Shown here one piece after another: positions 30,101-39,361 of a stretch of 64,000 nucleotides of DNA (position 1 is its first letter; every line of letters starts with the position of its first letter). Origin of the DNA: CAWAYH01 sp963786195 (lineage in GTDB: Bacteria > Acidobacteriota > Vicinamibacteria > Vicinamibacterales > 2-12-FULL-66-21); NCBI GenBank assembly GCA_963786195.1, contig CAWAYH010000014.1, forward strand, positions 159,375 to 223,374, in the 5' to 3' direction. The notes beneath the pieces are model-generated. The model had not been told where the DNA came from, did not search any database, and saw nothing but the letters and a program-made list of their open reading frames with translations. A program made the translations under genes and the position numbers.

Positions 30101-31090
30101 GCCTGGACCGGCCATCTGGGCCTGTACGAGCCGGATCCGCTGGACGGCGGCAACGATCTGAACGAGAACACGACGTTCCGCACCAACGCGGTGAACGCGG
30201 GCCTTCCGGCGAACTTCTTCGTCCTCAACCCGGACGTGGATGACGCCAACATCACCGTCAACTCCGTGCGGACCAAGTACGACGCGCTGCAGATCGACTA
30301 CCGCCGCCGCCTGTCGCGCGGCCTGACGATCTCGGCCAATTACACCTACGCGCAGACGTTCGAGACGCGATCTCGACACGCTGCGCCGCGATCGCGTCCA
30401 TGATTCTGACCGACGATGGCGTGCCGCATGCGTTCAAGCTGACGTGGTACTACGAGCTCCCGGTCGGCCGCGGCAAGCGCTTCGGCACCAACATCAACCC
30501 GTGGCGTGAACGGCGTCATCGGCAACTGGGAGTTCTCGGGCACCGGCAGGTTGCAGGTGCGTGACTTCCGCGTCGAAGGCATGCGGCTCGTGGGCATGAC
30601 CGAAGACGAGCTCAAGGACGCGTTCAGGATCCGAATCGAGCGAAACGCGGCGGCACCGTGACCGTCTTCAACCTGCCGCAGGACATCATCGACAACACGC
30701 GACGTGCGTTCAACACGGATCCGACGTCACCGACGGCTACTTCTCGGCTGACGGCGTGCCGACCGGCCGCTACATCGCGCCGCCCAGCACACCGGACTGC
30801 GTGCAGGTCGTCACGGGCGACTGCGGAGAGCCGCACAACCTCTACGTGCGCAGCCCGCTGTTCACGCGGTTCGACTTCAGCTTCAGGAAGCGGTTCCCGA
30901 TCGTCACGCAGTTCACTTCGACGTGCAGCTCGACCTGCTGAACGCGTTCGACAACGTGAACTTCAATTCGCAGTTCAACCCGGGCGGTGGCGCCACCGTC
31001 TTCCAGGTCACCAGCGGCTACACGGACATCAACACGACGTTCGATCCCGGGGGTCGAATCGGCCAAATCGTCCTGCGGATGAACTTCTGA
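27176..31090 (+). CDS. Oar-like TonB-dependent outer-membrane receptor 2, heavily frameshifted
   Basis: A close paralogue of the preceding receptor (1305 codons if corrected). It begins MRIIKVMCAAALMAFALAGA, has the same regulatory domain (AGVVVDTAGGVVPGANVVVK) and ends GGRIGQIVLRMNF. A GGGAGGA ribosome site is at 27162-27168, and the gene follows the first receptor by 41 bp, so they are co-transcribed. The frame changes near 27445 (GFR into TVVISDVRLL) and near 30088 (into NSAWTGHLGLYEPDPLDGG), and several more times between 30360 and 30960. There TVFNLPQDIIDNTRRAFN, GRYIAPPSTPDCVQVVTGDC and LDLLNAFDNVNFNSQFNPGG occur in different frames. The long middle part is intact. Whether this is real decay or sequencing error cannot be told from one sequence, but conserved protein sequence throughout favours error. 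Confidence 0.82.
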
Positions 31091-31094
31091 GACG

Positions 31095-31310
31095 GTGGGG
31101 ACACTCAAACGGGACAGTCACGTTTGAGTGTCCCCACTCTGCCGCCAGCCTGGCAGGCATTGTCGAATCTGCTACCAGGCTGGCAGAAAACGAAGCGACG
31201 ACACCGGGGAGAGCGGTAACCGCCGCAGAATCTTCGTTGACGTGTCCAGTTTTCGTAATGTTGGGGCACTCGGGGACACTCATCCGTGACTGTCCCGGTT
31301 GAGTGTCCCC
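31095..31310. mobile_element. MITE/REPIN-like element with 26-bp terminal inverted repeats
   Basis: A 216-bp palindromic element sits between the second TonB receptor and the next gene. Its outer 26 bp (31097-31122 and the complement of 31285-31310) match at 25 of 26 positions and read GGGGACACTCAA followed by CGGGACAGTCACG. Each end is also a hairpin: the left has perfect 17-bp arms (31095-31111 and 31121-31137), the right an 11-bp arm plus inner pairs. The two loops are exact complements of each other. Internally CAGCCTGGCAG and CCAGGCTGGCAG form another inverted pair (about 31140-31193). No transposase is encoded. This is the layout of REP doublets mobilised in trans by REP-associated tyrosine transposases. 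Confidence 0.75.
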
Positions 31311-31313
31311 GAC

Positions 31314-31781
31314 CTACCGGCTGAGCGCCCGCGTTTGGAAATCGACGGGGGTCAGCGGAACGTCCCAATGTCCGGTGAGGAGCTCGAACCGGCGGGCTTC
31401 TTCCTTGCGAAACGTCGCCTGATCGGGATACAGCTTCTTGACGACCTCCGCCTCGGTCGGCACGCTGGTCACGCCGACGCGTTCCACCAGCTCGACGGCA
31501 AACGTCCAGTCCGCGCGGCCGTCGCCGTGATAGCGCGGCGTGTACGTCCTGACTGACGAATAGACGCCGGCGTCCATCCGCGCCTTCAGGACGGGATAGT
31601 GATTCCGCTGGAACAGGTCGAGGAACTCGTCCTGCGAGCCCCACTTGACCGTGTAGAAGTACCACGTCCGCGCCTCGACGACACCAGGCGCCGCTCCCTG
31701 CGCCTGCGTCAGCTCGGTTGCCCTTCCGGCATTCCCCGATGCCGCCGCAACAACAAGCGCCGCCACGAGCCACTTCCGCAT
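31314..31781 (-). CDS. secreted hypothetical protein, NIPSNAP-like size
   Basis: A 155-aa protein with a signal peptide (MRKWLVAALVVAAASGNAG) and a ferredoxin-like looking core: TWYFYTVKWGSQDEFLDLFQ, NHYPVLKARMDAG, YTPRYHGDGRADWTFAVELV. The pattern of aromatic beta-strands around a helix resembles dimeric alpha/beta-barrel (NIPSNAP/ABM) proteins, but I do not recognise a defined family and give no function. The ATG at 31781 is preferred over the upstream 31817 start because it places the signal peptide at the N-terminus. The gene ends directly at the edge of the MITE-like element. The neighbouring DoxX gene upstream is on the same strand, 36 bp away. Confidence 0.7.
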   Translation of the reverse strand: MRKWLVAALVVAAASGNAGRATELTQAQGAAPGVVEARTWYFYTVKWGSQDEFLDLFQRNHYPVLKARMDAGVYSSVRTYTPRYHGDGRADWTFAVELVERVGVTSVPTEAEVVKKLYPDQATFRKEEARRFELLTGHWDVPLTPVDFQTRALSR

Positions 31782-31817
31782 ACGTCCGCCTCTCTGAACC
31801 TGATGAGCCCCGTGCAC

Positions 31818-32185
31818 CTACTTACCGTCCACACTCCAGGGTCCCGCCCCGCGCGATGCGATATAGAGAAAAACAAAACAATACAGGGCCGCCAGCTCGC
31901 CGCCGTTGCGAATCGGCCACACGCTGTTGGGCGTGCGCCATGACATAGGCGCCGGCCATCTCGCCGCTGGCGATGAACGCCGCCACGCTCGTGAGGAATC
32001 CGATGGCGATGAGCAGGCCGCCCGCGAACTCGATGACGCCGGCCAAGCCCCATCATCGACATCAGGGGCATCTGCGTGCCGCCCAGCACGCCGAACAGCT
32101 TCTGCGCGCCATGACAGGCGAACATCAATCCGGCGACGATTCGCAACAGCGCGTAGATTTGAGGAGCGAAGCGACCGCAGCACAT
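31818..32185 (-). CDS. DoxX-family membrane protein, two frameshifts
   Basis: A small inner-membrane protein of the DoxX type with four helices when the frames are joined. The first frame reads YALLRIVAGLMFACHGAQKL and GVLGGTQMPLMSMMGL. A second frame supplies AGVIEFAGGLLIAIGFLTSV and AAFIASGEMAGAYVMAHAQ, and a third ends ALYCFVFLYIASRGAGPWSV before TAG at 31818. Breaks lie near 32045 and 31925. DoxX proteins are linked to thiosulfate or quinone redox chemistry and oxidative stress, but most members are uncharacterised. The ATG at 32185 suits the family start; a GTG at 32206 and an out-of-frame ATG at 32192 sit closer to the GGAGG ribosome site, so the start is unsettled. Confidence 0.75.
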
Positions 32186-32311
32186 GTTCCATAGCACCTC
32201 CTTCACGAGCCGCTACTGTTCTCTGCCGCTCGCGGTTGTGGCAAGACTCCCCTCCCGGTGTAGACTCCAGGATTGGCCGGGGGGCCTGGACAGCTGATCA
32301 AGGAGGAGCAC

Positions 32312-32512
32312 GTGAGCGTTGCCAAGGTGATTGAAATCACGTCGGAATCGAAGGACAGCTTCGAGGACGCCATCAAGACCGGCATCTCGAAGGCCGCCGA
32401 AACCGTCCACAACATCGAAGGCGCGTGGGTCAAGGAACAGAAAGTGGTCGTCATGAAGAACAAGATCACCGCGTTCCGCGTCGCGATGATGGTGACGTTC
32501 ATCCTGGACTGA
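32312..32512 (+). CDS. dodecin flavin-storage protein
   Basis: A 66-aa dodecin. These proteins form hollow 12-mers that bind flavins or flavin precursors in the cytoplasm and buffer their level. The sequence VAKVIEITSESKDSFEDAIK, then AETVHNIEGAWVKEQKVVVM, matches the family across its whole length. The Trp in EGAWVKEQ is the residue that stacks against the isoalloxazine ring. The GTG at 32312 follows a strong AGGAGGAG ribosome site (32301-32308) and gives the typical 66-70 aa length; an upstream in-frame start would add an unrelated tail. It is divergent from the DoxX gene and converges with the M16 peptidase. Confidence 0.95.
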   Translation: MSVAKVIEITSESKDSFEDAIKTGISKAAETVHNIEGAWVKEQKVVVMKNKITAFRVAMMVTFILD

Positions 32513-32537
32513 CCCGGCTGCGCGTCCGCGCGAGGAT

Positions 32538-35389
32538 CTACTTCTTCTCCTCCGGGTACAGCGTGACCCGGACGTAGTTGTTCGTGTTGAGATACGTACG
32601 CGCCGCCGCGTGAATCGTGGCGGCGTCCAGCTTCTTGGTACATCTCCGGCAGGTCGAAGAAGTCCTTGAGATCCTCTCCGACCTGGTACTTCAGGTAGAT
32701 CTGCGCCAGGAGATACGCGTTCTGCTTGACGTTCGTCTCGTAGTCGCGGAGCTGATTCTCTCGCACATCGGACGTCTGCTGCTCCGTGGGCCCGTTGGCC
32801 TTCAGGCTCTCGATCTCGCGGAACACGGTCTTGACGGCTCCTCCGTCCGTTTCGGATCGCAGCCGAAATCGATCGTGAGCCGGTACTCTTCGTCCGGTAT
32901 CTTCGTGTAGGACGGAATGACCGCCACCCCGTAAGTTCCACCCAGGTCTTCCCGCAACGTCTCTCGGAGCCTGGTCTGAAGCACCAGGGCCATCGTGCGG
33001 ATGGCGATGCGCTGCTGGGGCGAGTTCTTGAACGGGCCCGTGAACACGATATCCGCGCGGCTGCTGGGCTCGATGCCCTTGCGCACGACCTTCTCGATGA
33101 CCCCGGTGGGCGGATCGATGCCGACGTTCTTCCAGCTCTCCTTCCGATTGATCGACGGCAGCGACCCGAGATACCGCTCGACGAGCGGCTTCATCGTCTG
33201 TTGGTCGATGTTCCCGACGAACACGAACGTGAAGTCGCTCGCGTCCGCAAAGCGGTCCTTGTAGAACGCGAACGACTTGTCGAGGTTCCACTCGTCCACG
33301 AGCGCCGCGGTCATCGGTCGCGCGCGCAGATGATTCTTCGTCAGCGTCGACTGGAGCGTTTCGTTGAACGCAAAGATCGGGCTCGCACTCTGGTTGGCGA
33401 GGAACGCCTTGCGCTGCGCGGTGAGAACCTGGAAGAGCGCCGCGTCGGCACGCGGCTTCGTGAACGTCAGGTAAATCAGCTGGAACAGCGTCTCGAGGTC
33501 CTTGGGTGAGGCGTTGCCCGACACGCCCTCCTCCAGCTCATTGATGAACGGGGAGACGTTGGCCACCGTGCCGGTCAGAACTTTGCGCAGTTCGGTCGGC
33601 GTGAAGTTGCCGAGCCCTCCCGCGGACACGACGACCGCTGCGGTACTCGCCGGGATGTAGTCCGCGTCGCTGGCCAGCGATGTCCCTCCCGGACTGATCG
33701 CGCGGAAGACGATCTCATCCTGCCGGTTCGTGGTGGGCTTCAACACGACCTTGACGCCGTTGGCCAGCTCCCACTCGGTGATCTCGTGACGGATCCTTCG
33801 TTGTCGTCCTGATGACCTTTCCCGGCGCCGGCGCGCTGTCCATCAGGGTCGCTGTGCCCACCGTGTCGACGTAGGCCTTGATGTCCCTGCCGGCTGCCGT
33901 CTTCAGCACCGCCGCGAGCTGGGCTTCGTCGGGAACCGGCGCGCCTCCCTTCTGCGCCGCGCTGACGAGGACGGCGCGGTTCGACTCGGGAAACCACTCC
34001 TTCACGCGCGCGTTGACCTCGTCCAGGGGCATCTCCGGCAGGAAACGCTGGTGCAGCGCGTATTCGTAGGCGATCCCCGGCACGGTCTCGTTCACCGTGA
34101 AGTTGCGGATGTACTCGTTAATCAGGATAGACGAGTCGCGCGTGTCCTTCTCCGCGAGCAGGCGCTCGTAGTTACGGAGGGTGTTCACCTTCTGCCGATC
34201 CAGCTCAGTGGCCACGAAGCCGTAGCGTGCGACCCGCTGCGCCTCCGTCACCAGTGCGTCGAACCCGCGCTCGATGCCGCCCTCCTTGACGAGCGCACCG
34301 AGGGACGCCGCCTCTTTGTTGCGCGCGAGAAAGCCGCCCCGGCCGGCAAACGCCGCCGCGAACGGCGGGTCCGGCTTCTGGCTCAGCTCCGCGAGCCGCG
34401 CCGAGAGCATCCCGGAGATGAGGCGATCGAGCATTCTGGCGCGGTAGACACCCACCGTCCCCTGCTTGCGGGCAGGAAACAGATGGTCGATCTCGACGGA
34501 CGTGTTCGTCGCTTCCTTGTCCGTGGCGATGGCATAGACGGTGCCGGCGTGATCGGGCACGTCGTACGTCGCTCTGACCCTCGGGTTTGGCGGCATCGGA
34601 ATCGTGCCGAAGTGCTTCTTGATCAAACCCTCCACCCGAGCCACGTCGAAATCGCCGACGGCCATGACGGCCATCAAATCGGGCCGGTACCAGTCCGAAT
34701 AGAACTTCGTGACCCGCTCGTGCTTGAAGCTCTCGAGGATTTCCTTCTTTCCGATCGGAAGCCGGTCCGCATAGCGCGACCCCTTGAGCAGGATCGGGAA
34801 CTGCTTGTCCAGCATCCGCATGCCCGCGCCCCGGCCGGTCCGCCACTCCTCGATGACGACGCCGCGCTCCTTGTCGATTTCTGCAGGATCGAAGGAGAGG
34901 TTGTGGGCCCAGTCCTCGAGGACGAGAAACGCCTTCTCCATGACCTCCGGCTTGTCGGCGGGAATCTGCAGGATGTAGATCGTCTCGTCGAAGCTCGTGA
35001 ACGCGTTCAGGCTCGGCGCCGAACCGCATGCCGATCGACTCCATGAAGTTGACGATCTCCTGCTTGGCAAAATGCTTCGTGCCGTTGAACGCCATGTGCT
35101 CGACGAAATGCGCCAGCCCGAGCTGGTCGTCGTCTTCGACGATCGAGCCGACGTTGACGGCCAGCCGGAGCTCGGCCCGGTTCTCCGGCCGCTTGTTCGC
35201 CCGGACGTAGTAACGGAGCCCGTTGTCGAACCTGCCGGTCGTGATCCGCGGGTCGAGAGGCATCGTGTCGGTGAGCGCTGCCGTCTGGGGCGAGCCGGTC
35301 GCGACCTGAGACTGGGCTCCGGTCAGCGACAACCCGGCGAGGACAATCGCCGACGAGAGAATCAGGAGAACCTTCCTCTGGATGGTCAT
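32538..35389 (-). CDS. M16 (insulinase/pitrilysin-type) zinc peptidase, several frameshifts
   Basis: A secreted two-lobed M16 peptidase of about 950 aa spread over several frames. The N-terminal frame has a signal (VLLILSSAIVLAGLSLTGAQ), RFDNGLRYYVRANKRPENRA and the inverted zinc motif HFVEH (GLAHFVEHMAFNGTKHF). Frame breaks lie near 35025, 33800, 32835 and 32635. After these come FTSFDETIYILQIPADKPEV, VEIDHLFPARKQGTVGVYRA, the second lobe (TVANVSPFINELEEGVSGNA; FTFVFVGNIDQQTMKPLVER), TVFREIESLKANGPTEQQ and the end YVRVTLYPEEKK. Pitrilysin-like enzymes degrade peptides in the periplasm. The zinc site lies in the first lobe, and the second lobe lacks it as usual. Confidence 0.88.
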
Positions 35390-35530
35390 CGGCCTACTCT
35401 CTTTCGTGAGTCCGATCCTGAAGCGAACATGGATCGTCGGATGCCGTCGGTCGGGAGTCGGGCGCCAACGTCGGTGTGAATGACGCCCGGATTATCGCGC
35501 TCGAGCTGGGCAGCGTCAAGCCGGCCCTAT

Positions 35531-35580
35531 CCGTGTTGTCCGTGTTGTCTGTGGTGGTTGTCGGTGTTGTTGTGTGGTTG
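35531..35580. repeat. GTTGTCCGTG/GTTGTCGG low-complexity tract
   Basis: A run of T/G-rich units (CCGTGTTGTCCGTGTTGTCT, then GTGGTGGTTGTCGGTGTTGT and so on) lies just upstream of the hydrolase ribosome site. It is the same family as the tracts near 9106, 11115 and 14531. Confidence 0.6.
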
Positions 35581-35607
35581 GTATGCTTCAGCGGTTGGAG
35601 GGCCGCC

Positions 35608-36492
35608 ATGGACAGACCAAAAGCCAGTGAATTCGATCAGGAGCTGCTCGACCTGTTCGATCGGTACGTGCACGGCGGGATCGATCGCCGTGGATTCCTC
35701 GAGGGCGCGGCAACGTTCGCCGTCGGCGGCATGACCGCGCCGATGATCCTGGACGCGCTGAGCCCGAAGTTCGAGCGCCAGCAGGTTCAGAAAGACGACC
35801 CGCGCATCAAGGCCGAGGTAATCGAGTATCCGTCGCCCAACGGGAACGGCACCATGCGCGGCTACTTCGTGCGGCCCGCGAAGGCCACCGGTAAGCTGCC
35901 AGGCGTGCTGGTCGTGCACGAGAACCGCGGGCTCAACCCGCACATCGAGGACATCGCGCGGCGCGTGGCGGTCGCGGACTTCGTCGCGTTCGCGCCCGAT
36001 GCGCTCGCGCCGCTGGGCGGATATCCCGGCGACGAGGACAAGGCGCGCGCGCTCTTCCCGAAACTCGATCAGGCGAAGACGCGCGAGGATTTCGTCGCCG
36101 CCGCGAACGTCCTGAAGGCTCGCCCCGAATGCACCGGCCGCATCGGCGTGGTGGGCTTCTGCTACGGCGGCGGCATCGCGAACATGCTCGCCACCCGGAT
36201 GCCGGATCTGGGCGCCGCCGTTCCCTTCTACGGGCGCCAGCCGGCGCCTGCGGACGTGCCAAGCATCAAAGCGCCGCTGCTCATCCACTACGCGGAGAAC
36301 GACGAAGGGGTGAACGCCGGATGGCCGGCGTACGAGACGGCGCTGAAGGCGAACAACGTCAAGTACACGGCGCACATTTACCCGGGCACGCAGCACGGGT
36401 TCAACAACGACACGACGCCCCGGTACGACCAGGCTGCGGCCAAACTTGCGTGGGAACGGACGATCGAGTTCTTCAACAAGAACCTGCGCTAA
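35608..36492 (+). CDS. dienelactone hydrolase family protein
   Basis: A 294-aa alpha/beta-hydrolase of the dienelactone-hydrolase type, with a twin-arginine-like signal (IDRRGFLEGAATFAVGGMTA). The catalytic triad is visible: Cys185 in VGFCYGGGIAN, Asp232 in YAENDEGVN and His263 in TQHGFNN; HENRGLNPHIEDIARR is the conserved substrate-side block. This matches the YghX/carboxymethylenebutenolidase branch. The natural substrate is unknown; an ester or lactone is expected. The ATG at 35608 follows a GGAGGG ribosome site; longer in-frame starts would translate the T/G-rich repeat. The gene is intact. Confidence 0.88.
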   Translation: MDRPKASEFDQELLDLFDRYVHGGIDRRGFLEGAATFAVGGMTAPMILDALSPKFERQQVQKDDPRIKAEVIEYPSPNGNGTMRGYFVRPAKATGKLPGVLVVHENRGLNPHIEDIARRVAVADFVAFAPDALAPLGGYPGDEDKARALFPKLDQAKTREDFVAAANVLKARPECTGRIGVVGFCYGGGIANMLATRMPDLGAAVPFYGRQPAPADVPSIKAPLLIHYAENDEGVNAGWPAYETALKANNVKYTAHIYPGTQHGFNNDTTPRYDQAAAKLAWERTIEFFNKNLR

Positions 36493-36495
36493 GGA

Positions 36496-36558
36496 TCGGT
36501 TGTCGGTTGTCGGTTATCGGTTATCGGTTATCGGTTGTCGGTTGTCGGTTGTCGGTTA
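36496..36558. repeat. nine tandem heptamers TCGGTTG/TCGGTTA
   Basis: Nine perfect-length 7-bp units run from 36496 to 36558 with the last base pattern G,G,A,A,A,G,G,G,A. The tract starts 3 bp after the dienelactone hydrolase stop and precedes the TPR-CHAT gene by 71 bp. Further TGTCGGCTG is visible near 36592. Heptamer number is likely to vary between strains. Confidence 0.85.
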
Positions 36559-36629
36559 GTGAGCGCGTAGGCAGCTTTGGGCGTGATAGGCTGTCGGCTG
36601 CGAGCCCCCCTTCCCCACGGAGGATATCG

Positions 36630-39361
36630 ATGCGTCACGATCGCGTGACCGGTCCAACGCCTACGTTGGGCACGGTCGTGGTCTGCCTTGCGCTCGTGTT
36701 CGCGCTGACCACTCCCGCGCGCGCACAGGACGAGGACGCGCGGCTGAATGAGGCCGCTACGCTGGTCGAGCAGGCGCGGGCGCTGGAAAAAGAGGGCAAG
36801 TTCAAGGAGGCGATTCAGCCTGCCTCGAAGGCGGCGGCGCTCATCGAGCAGGCTCGCGGCGGCGACCACGACGAGACGGCGTCCGCGTTGGCGTATCTCG
36901 GCCGGCTGCAGAATCGGGCGGGGGCCTACGCGCAGGCCGTCCAGTCGCTTCGAGCGCGCGATCGCGATTCGCGAGAAGGTCGGCGGCGCTGATAATCCAC
37001 AGCTCGGCGACCCGCTGAACACCCTCGGGCTCGTGTACATCAGGCTCGGCGATCCGGCGAAGGCCATGCCTCTTCTCGAGCGTGGTCTCGAGATCCAGCG
37101 CAAGCAGTCTGGCGAGAGCTCGCAGAATTACATCAGGGCCATGCACAACCTCGGCGGCTTGTATCAGTCGCGTCGGCAACTTCGACAGGGCCAAACAGCT
37201 CATGGAGCAGTCGGTGGCGCTGTCGGAGAAGAACCAGGGGCCGGACAATCCCGACCTCGCGCAGTTCCTGCTCAACCTGGGCCTCCTCTACGTCGCGCGC
37301 GGCGAGCTCGAGCAGGCCGAGGCGCCGTACCAGCGCTCGCTGGCGATCCGCGAGAAGCGCCTGAAGCCTGACGCGCCAGAGATCGCCGCCGTCCACAGCG
37401 CCATGGCCGCGATGTATCAGGAGCGGGCGGATCTCCCGAAGGCCGAAGCCAGCTACTCACGCGCGCTCGCAATCTACGAGAAAGGCAATGCGCCGGCCGA
37501 CCGCATCGCGACGACGATGCACAATCTCGGCGTCCTGCACGTGCTCCAGCGGGATTACGACACCGCGGAGTCGCAGTTCGCCCGCGTGCTCGAGATCCGG
37601 CGAGACTCGCTCGGCCAGTGGCATCCGAGCGTCGCCTGCGACGCTCGAGGCGATGACGATCCTCAACTGGGTCCGCGGGCGCCCGGTCGAGGCGGCACGC
37701 AGCGAACGCGAAGCCAACGAGATCTTCGATCGCCACCTGACGAACCTGCTCACCGTCGGATCCGAGCAGCAGAAGCTGCTGTTCATGGAGACGCTGCGGG
37801 AGAACACCGACATCACGCTCACCCTGCGGGCAAAGCTCGCCGATCCAACGCTCGCTGAGCTGGCGGCGACGACGGTGCTGCGGCGCAAGGGCCGCGTGCT
37901 CGACGCGATGGTGGACACGATGGCGTCGGCCGGCCGCGGCGCAAGCGAGGCGGACCGCGCGCTGCTGACCAGGCTGAGCGCCGCCCGTTCCGAGATCGGC
38001 ACGCTCGCACTCCAGCCGCCCCCCGGCCTCGATCGTCGCCGAGCGTCGCAAGCGCCTCGACGCGCTCGACGCGGAGGTGCAGTCGATTGAATCGCGCCTG
38101 AGCCAGCAGAGCGCGGCGGTGAAAGCCGAGAGCCGACTGCTGGCGATCTCCGATATCGCGTCGCGTCTTCCCGCCGACGGCGTCCTCGTCGAGTACGTGC
38201 AGTACCGCCCGTTCGACGAAACGGTGATCGGCCGACGCGGCCGCTTCGGGCAGCCCCGCTACGCCGCGATGATGCTCCGGCAGGGCGTCGGCGCCGTGCT
38301 GGGTCGAGCTGGGCGAGGCCGGGGCAGTCGACAAGGCCATCGGCGACTGGCGCGCCGCGCTCGCGCGGCGCTCGAGCGGAGACGTGGACAAGCTCGGTCG
38401 TGACGTCGATCGGCTCGTGCTCGAACCGCTGGAGCAGCAGATCAGCGATCGCGCGAGGCTCCTGATTTCACCCGACGGCGCGCTCTCACTCGTGCCGTTC
38501 GCGGCGCTGGTCGGTCCTGCGGGACGTCACCGGCTCGAGTCGCTCGAGATCGTGTTGCTGTCGAGCGGCCGGGACGTCGTGCGCCTCTCGGCGGCGTCGC
38601 CTTCGATGGGCCCCGCGCTCGTCATCGCAGACCCGGCGTTCGACGCGGGCACGAGCCCATCGTCTGGCGCCGCGGTCTTCGGCTTTTCGCGGCTGCCGGG
38701 GACGGCGGAAGAAGCCAGGGCGCTCGGCAAACTGATGCCCAAGGCGACCATCGTCACCGGCGCTGACGCCACCGAGGCACGGCTCAAGGCCGCGCAGCAC
38801 CCTGGCGTGCTGCACGTCGCGACGCACGGATTCTTCTTTGGACGGACGGAAGGAAAGCCGGCAGGTGTCGAGACTCGGGGCCTGACGTCGAGGCCGACGA
38901 CGTCAGCGGGCAGCAGCTCGGATGCGCTGGTGCGATCCGGCCTGGCTCTGGCGGGCGCGAATCAACCGGCGGGCGGCGCCAAAGACGACGGGTTGCTGAC
39001 GGCCGTCGAAGCGGCTGGCCTGGATCTCGCGGGCACGCAGCTCGTGGTCCTGTCAGCGTGCGAAACGGGCGTTGGCGAAGTGCGAACCGGTGAGGGCGTG
39101 CAGGGTCTGCGCCGCGCGTTTGCGGTCGCCGGGGCCGCCAGCCAGGTCATGAGCCTGTGGCAGGTCGACGACCAGGCGACGCGCGAGCTGATGGTGGATT
39201 ATTACCGGGAGCTGCTTGCCGGAAAAGGACGGGCGGCGGCGCTGCGTGACGTTCAACTCGCCATGCAGCGCCGCGCCGGTCGTGCTCACCCGTACTACTG
39301 GGCCGCGTTCGTATTCGCGGGGAGCTGGGCTCCCCTGCCGGATCTGTCGTCCTTGCGTTAG
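36630..39361 (+). CDS. secreted TPR-CHAT protein (caspase-like), several frameshifts
   Basis: About 900 aa: a signal peptide (TVVVCLALVFALTTPARA), about six to seven tetratricopeptide repeats (for example LGRLQNRAGAYAQAVQSLER, LGLVYIRLGDPAKAMPLLER, LGLLYVARGELEQAEAPYQR), a helical linker, and a C-terminal CHAT protease domain. CHAT residues are present: His in LHVATHGFFF (codon 38825-38827) and Cys in VVLSACETGVGEV (codon 39059-39061), then VMSLWQVDDQATRELMVDYY and PYYWAAFVFAGSW. Frame breaks occur near 36950, 37170, 37635, 38025 and 38300; at 36950 removing one T restores QSLERAIAIREK. It is a predicted cysteine peptidase with TPR partner binding; the target is unknown. An AGGAGG-like ribosome site precedes the ATG at 36630. 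Confidence 0.85.

Noticed and set aside
36630..39361. TPR-CHAT as part of a type III-E CRISPR (Craspase) system
   Set aside because: No Cas7-11 effector, CRISPR repeats or spacer-like array is present, and the protein has an export signal, which does not fit an intracellular CRISPR protease.
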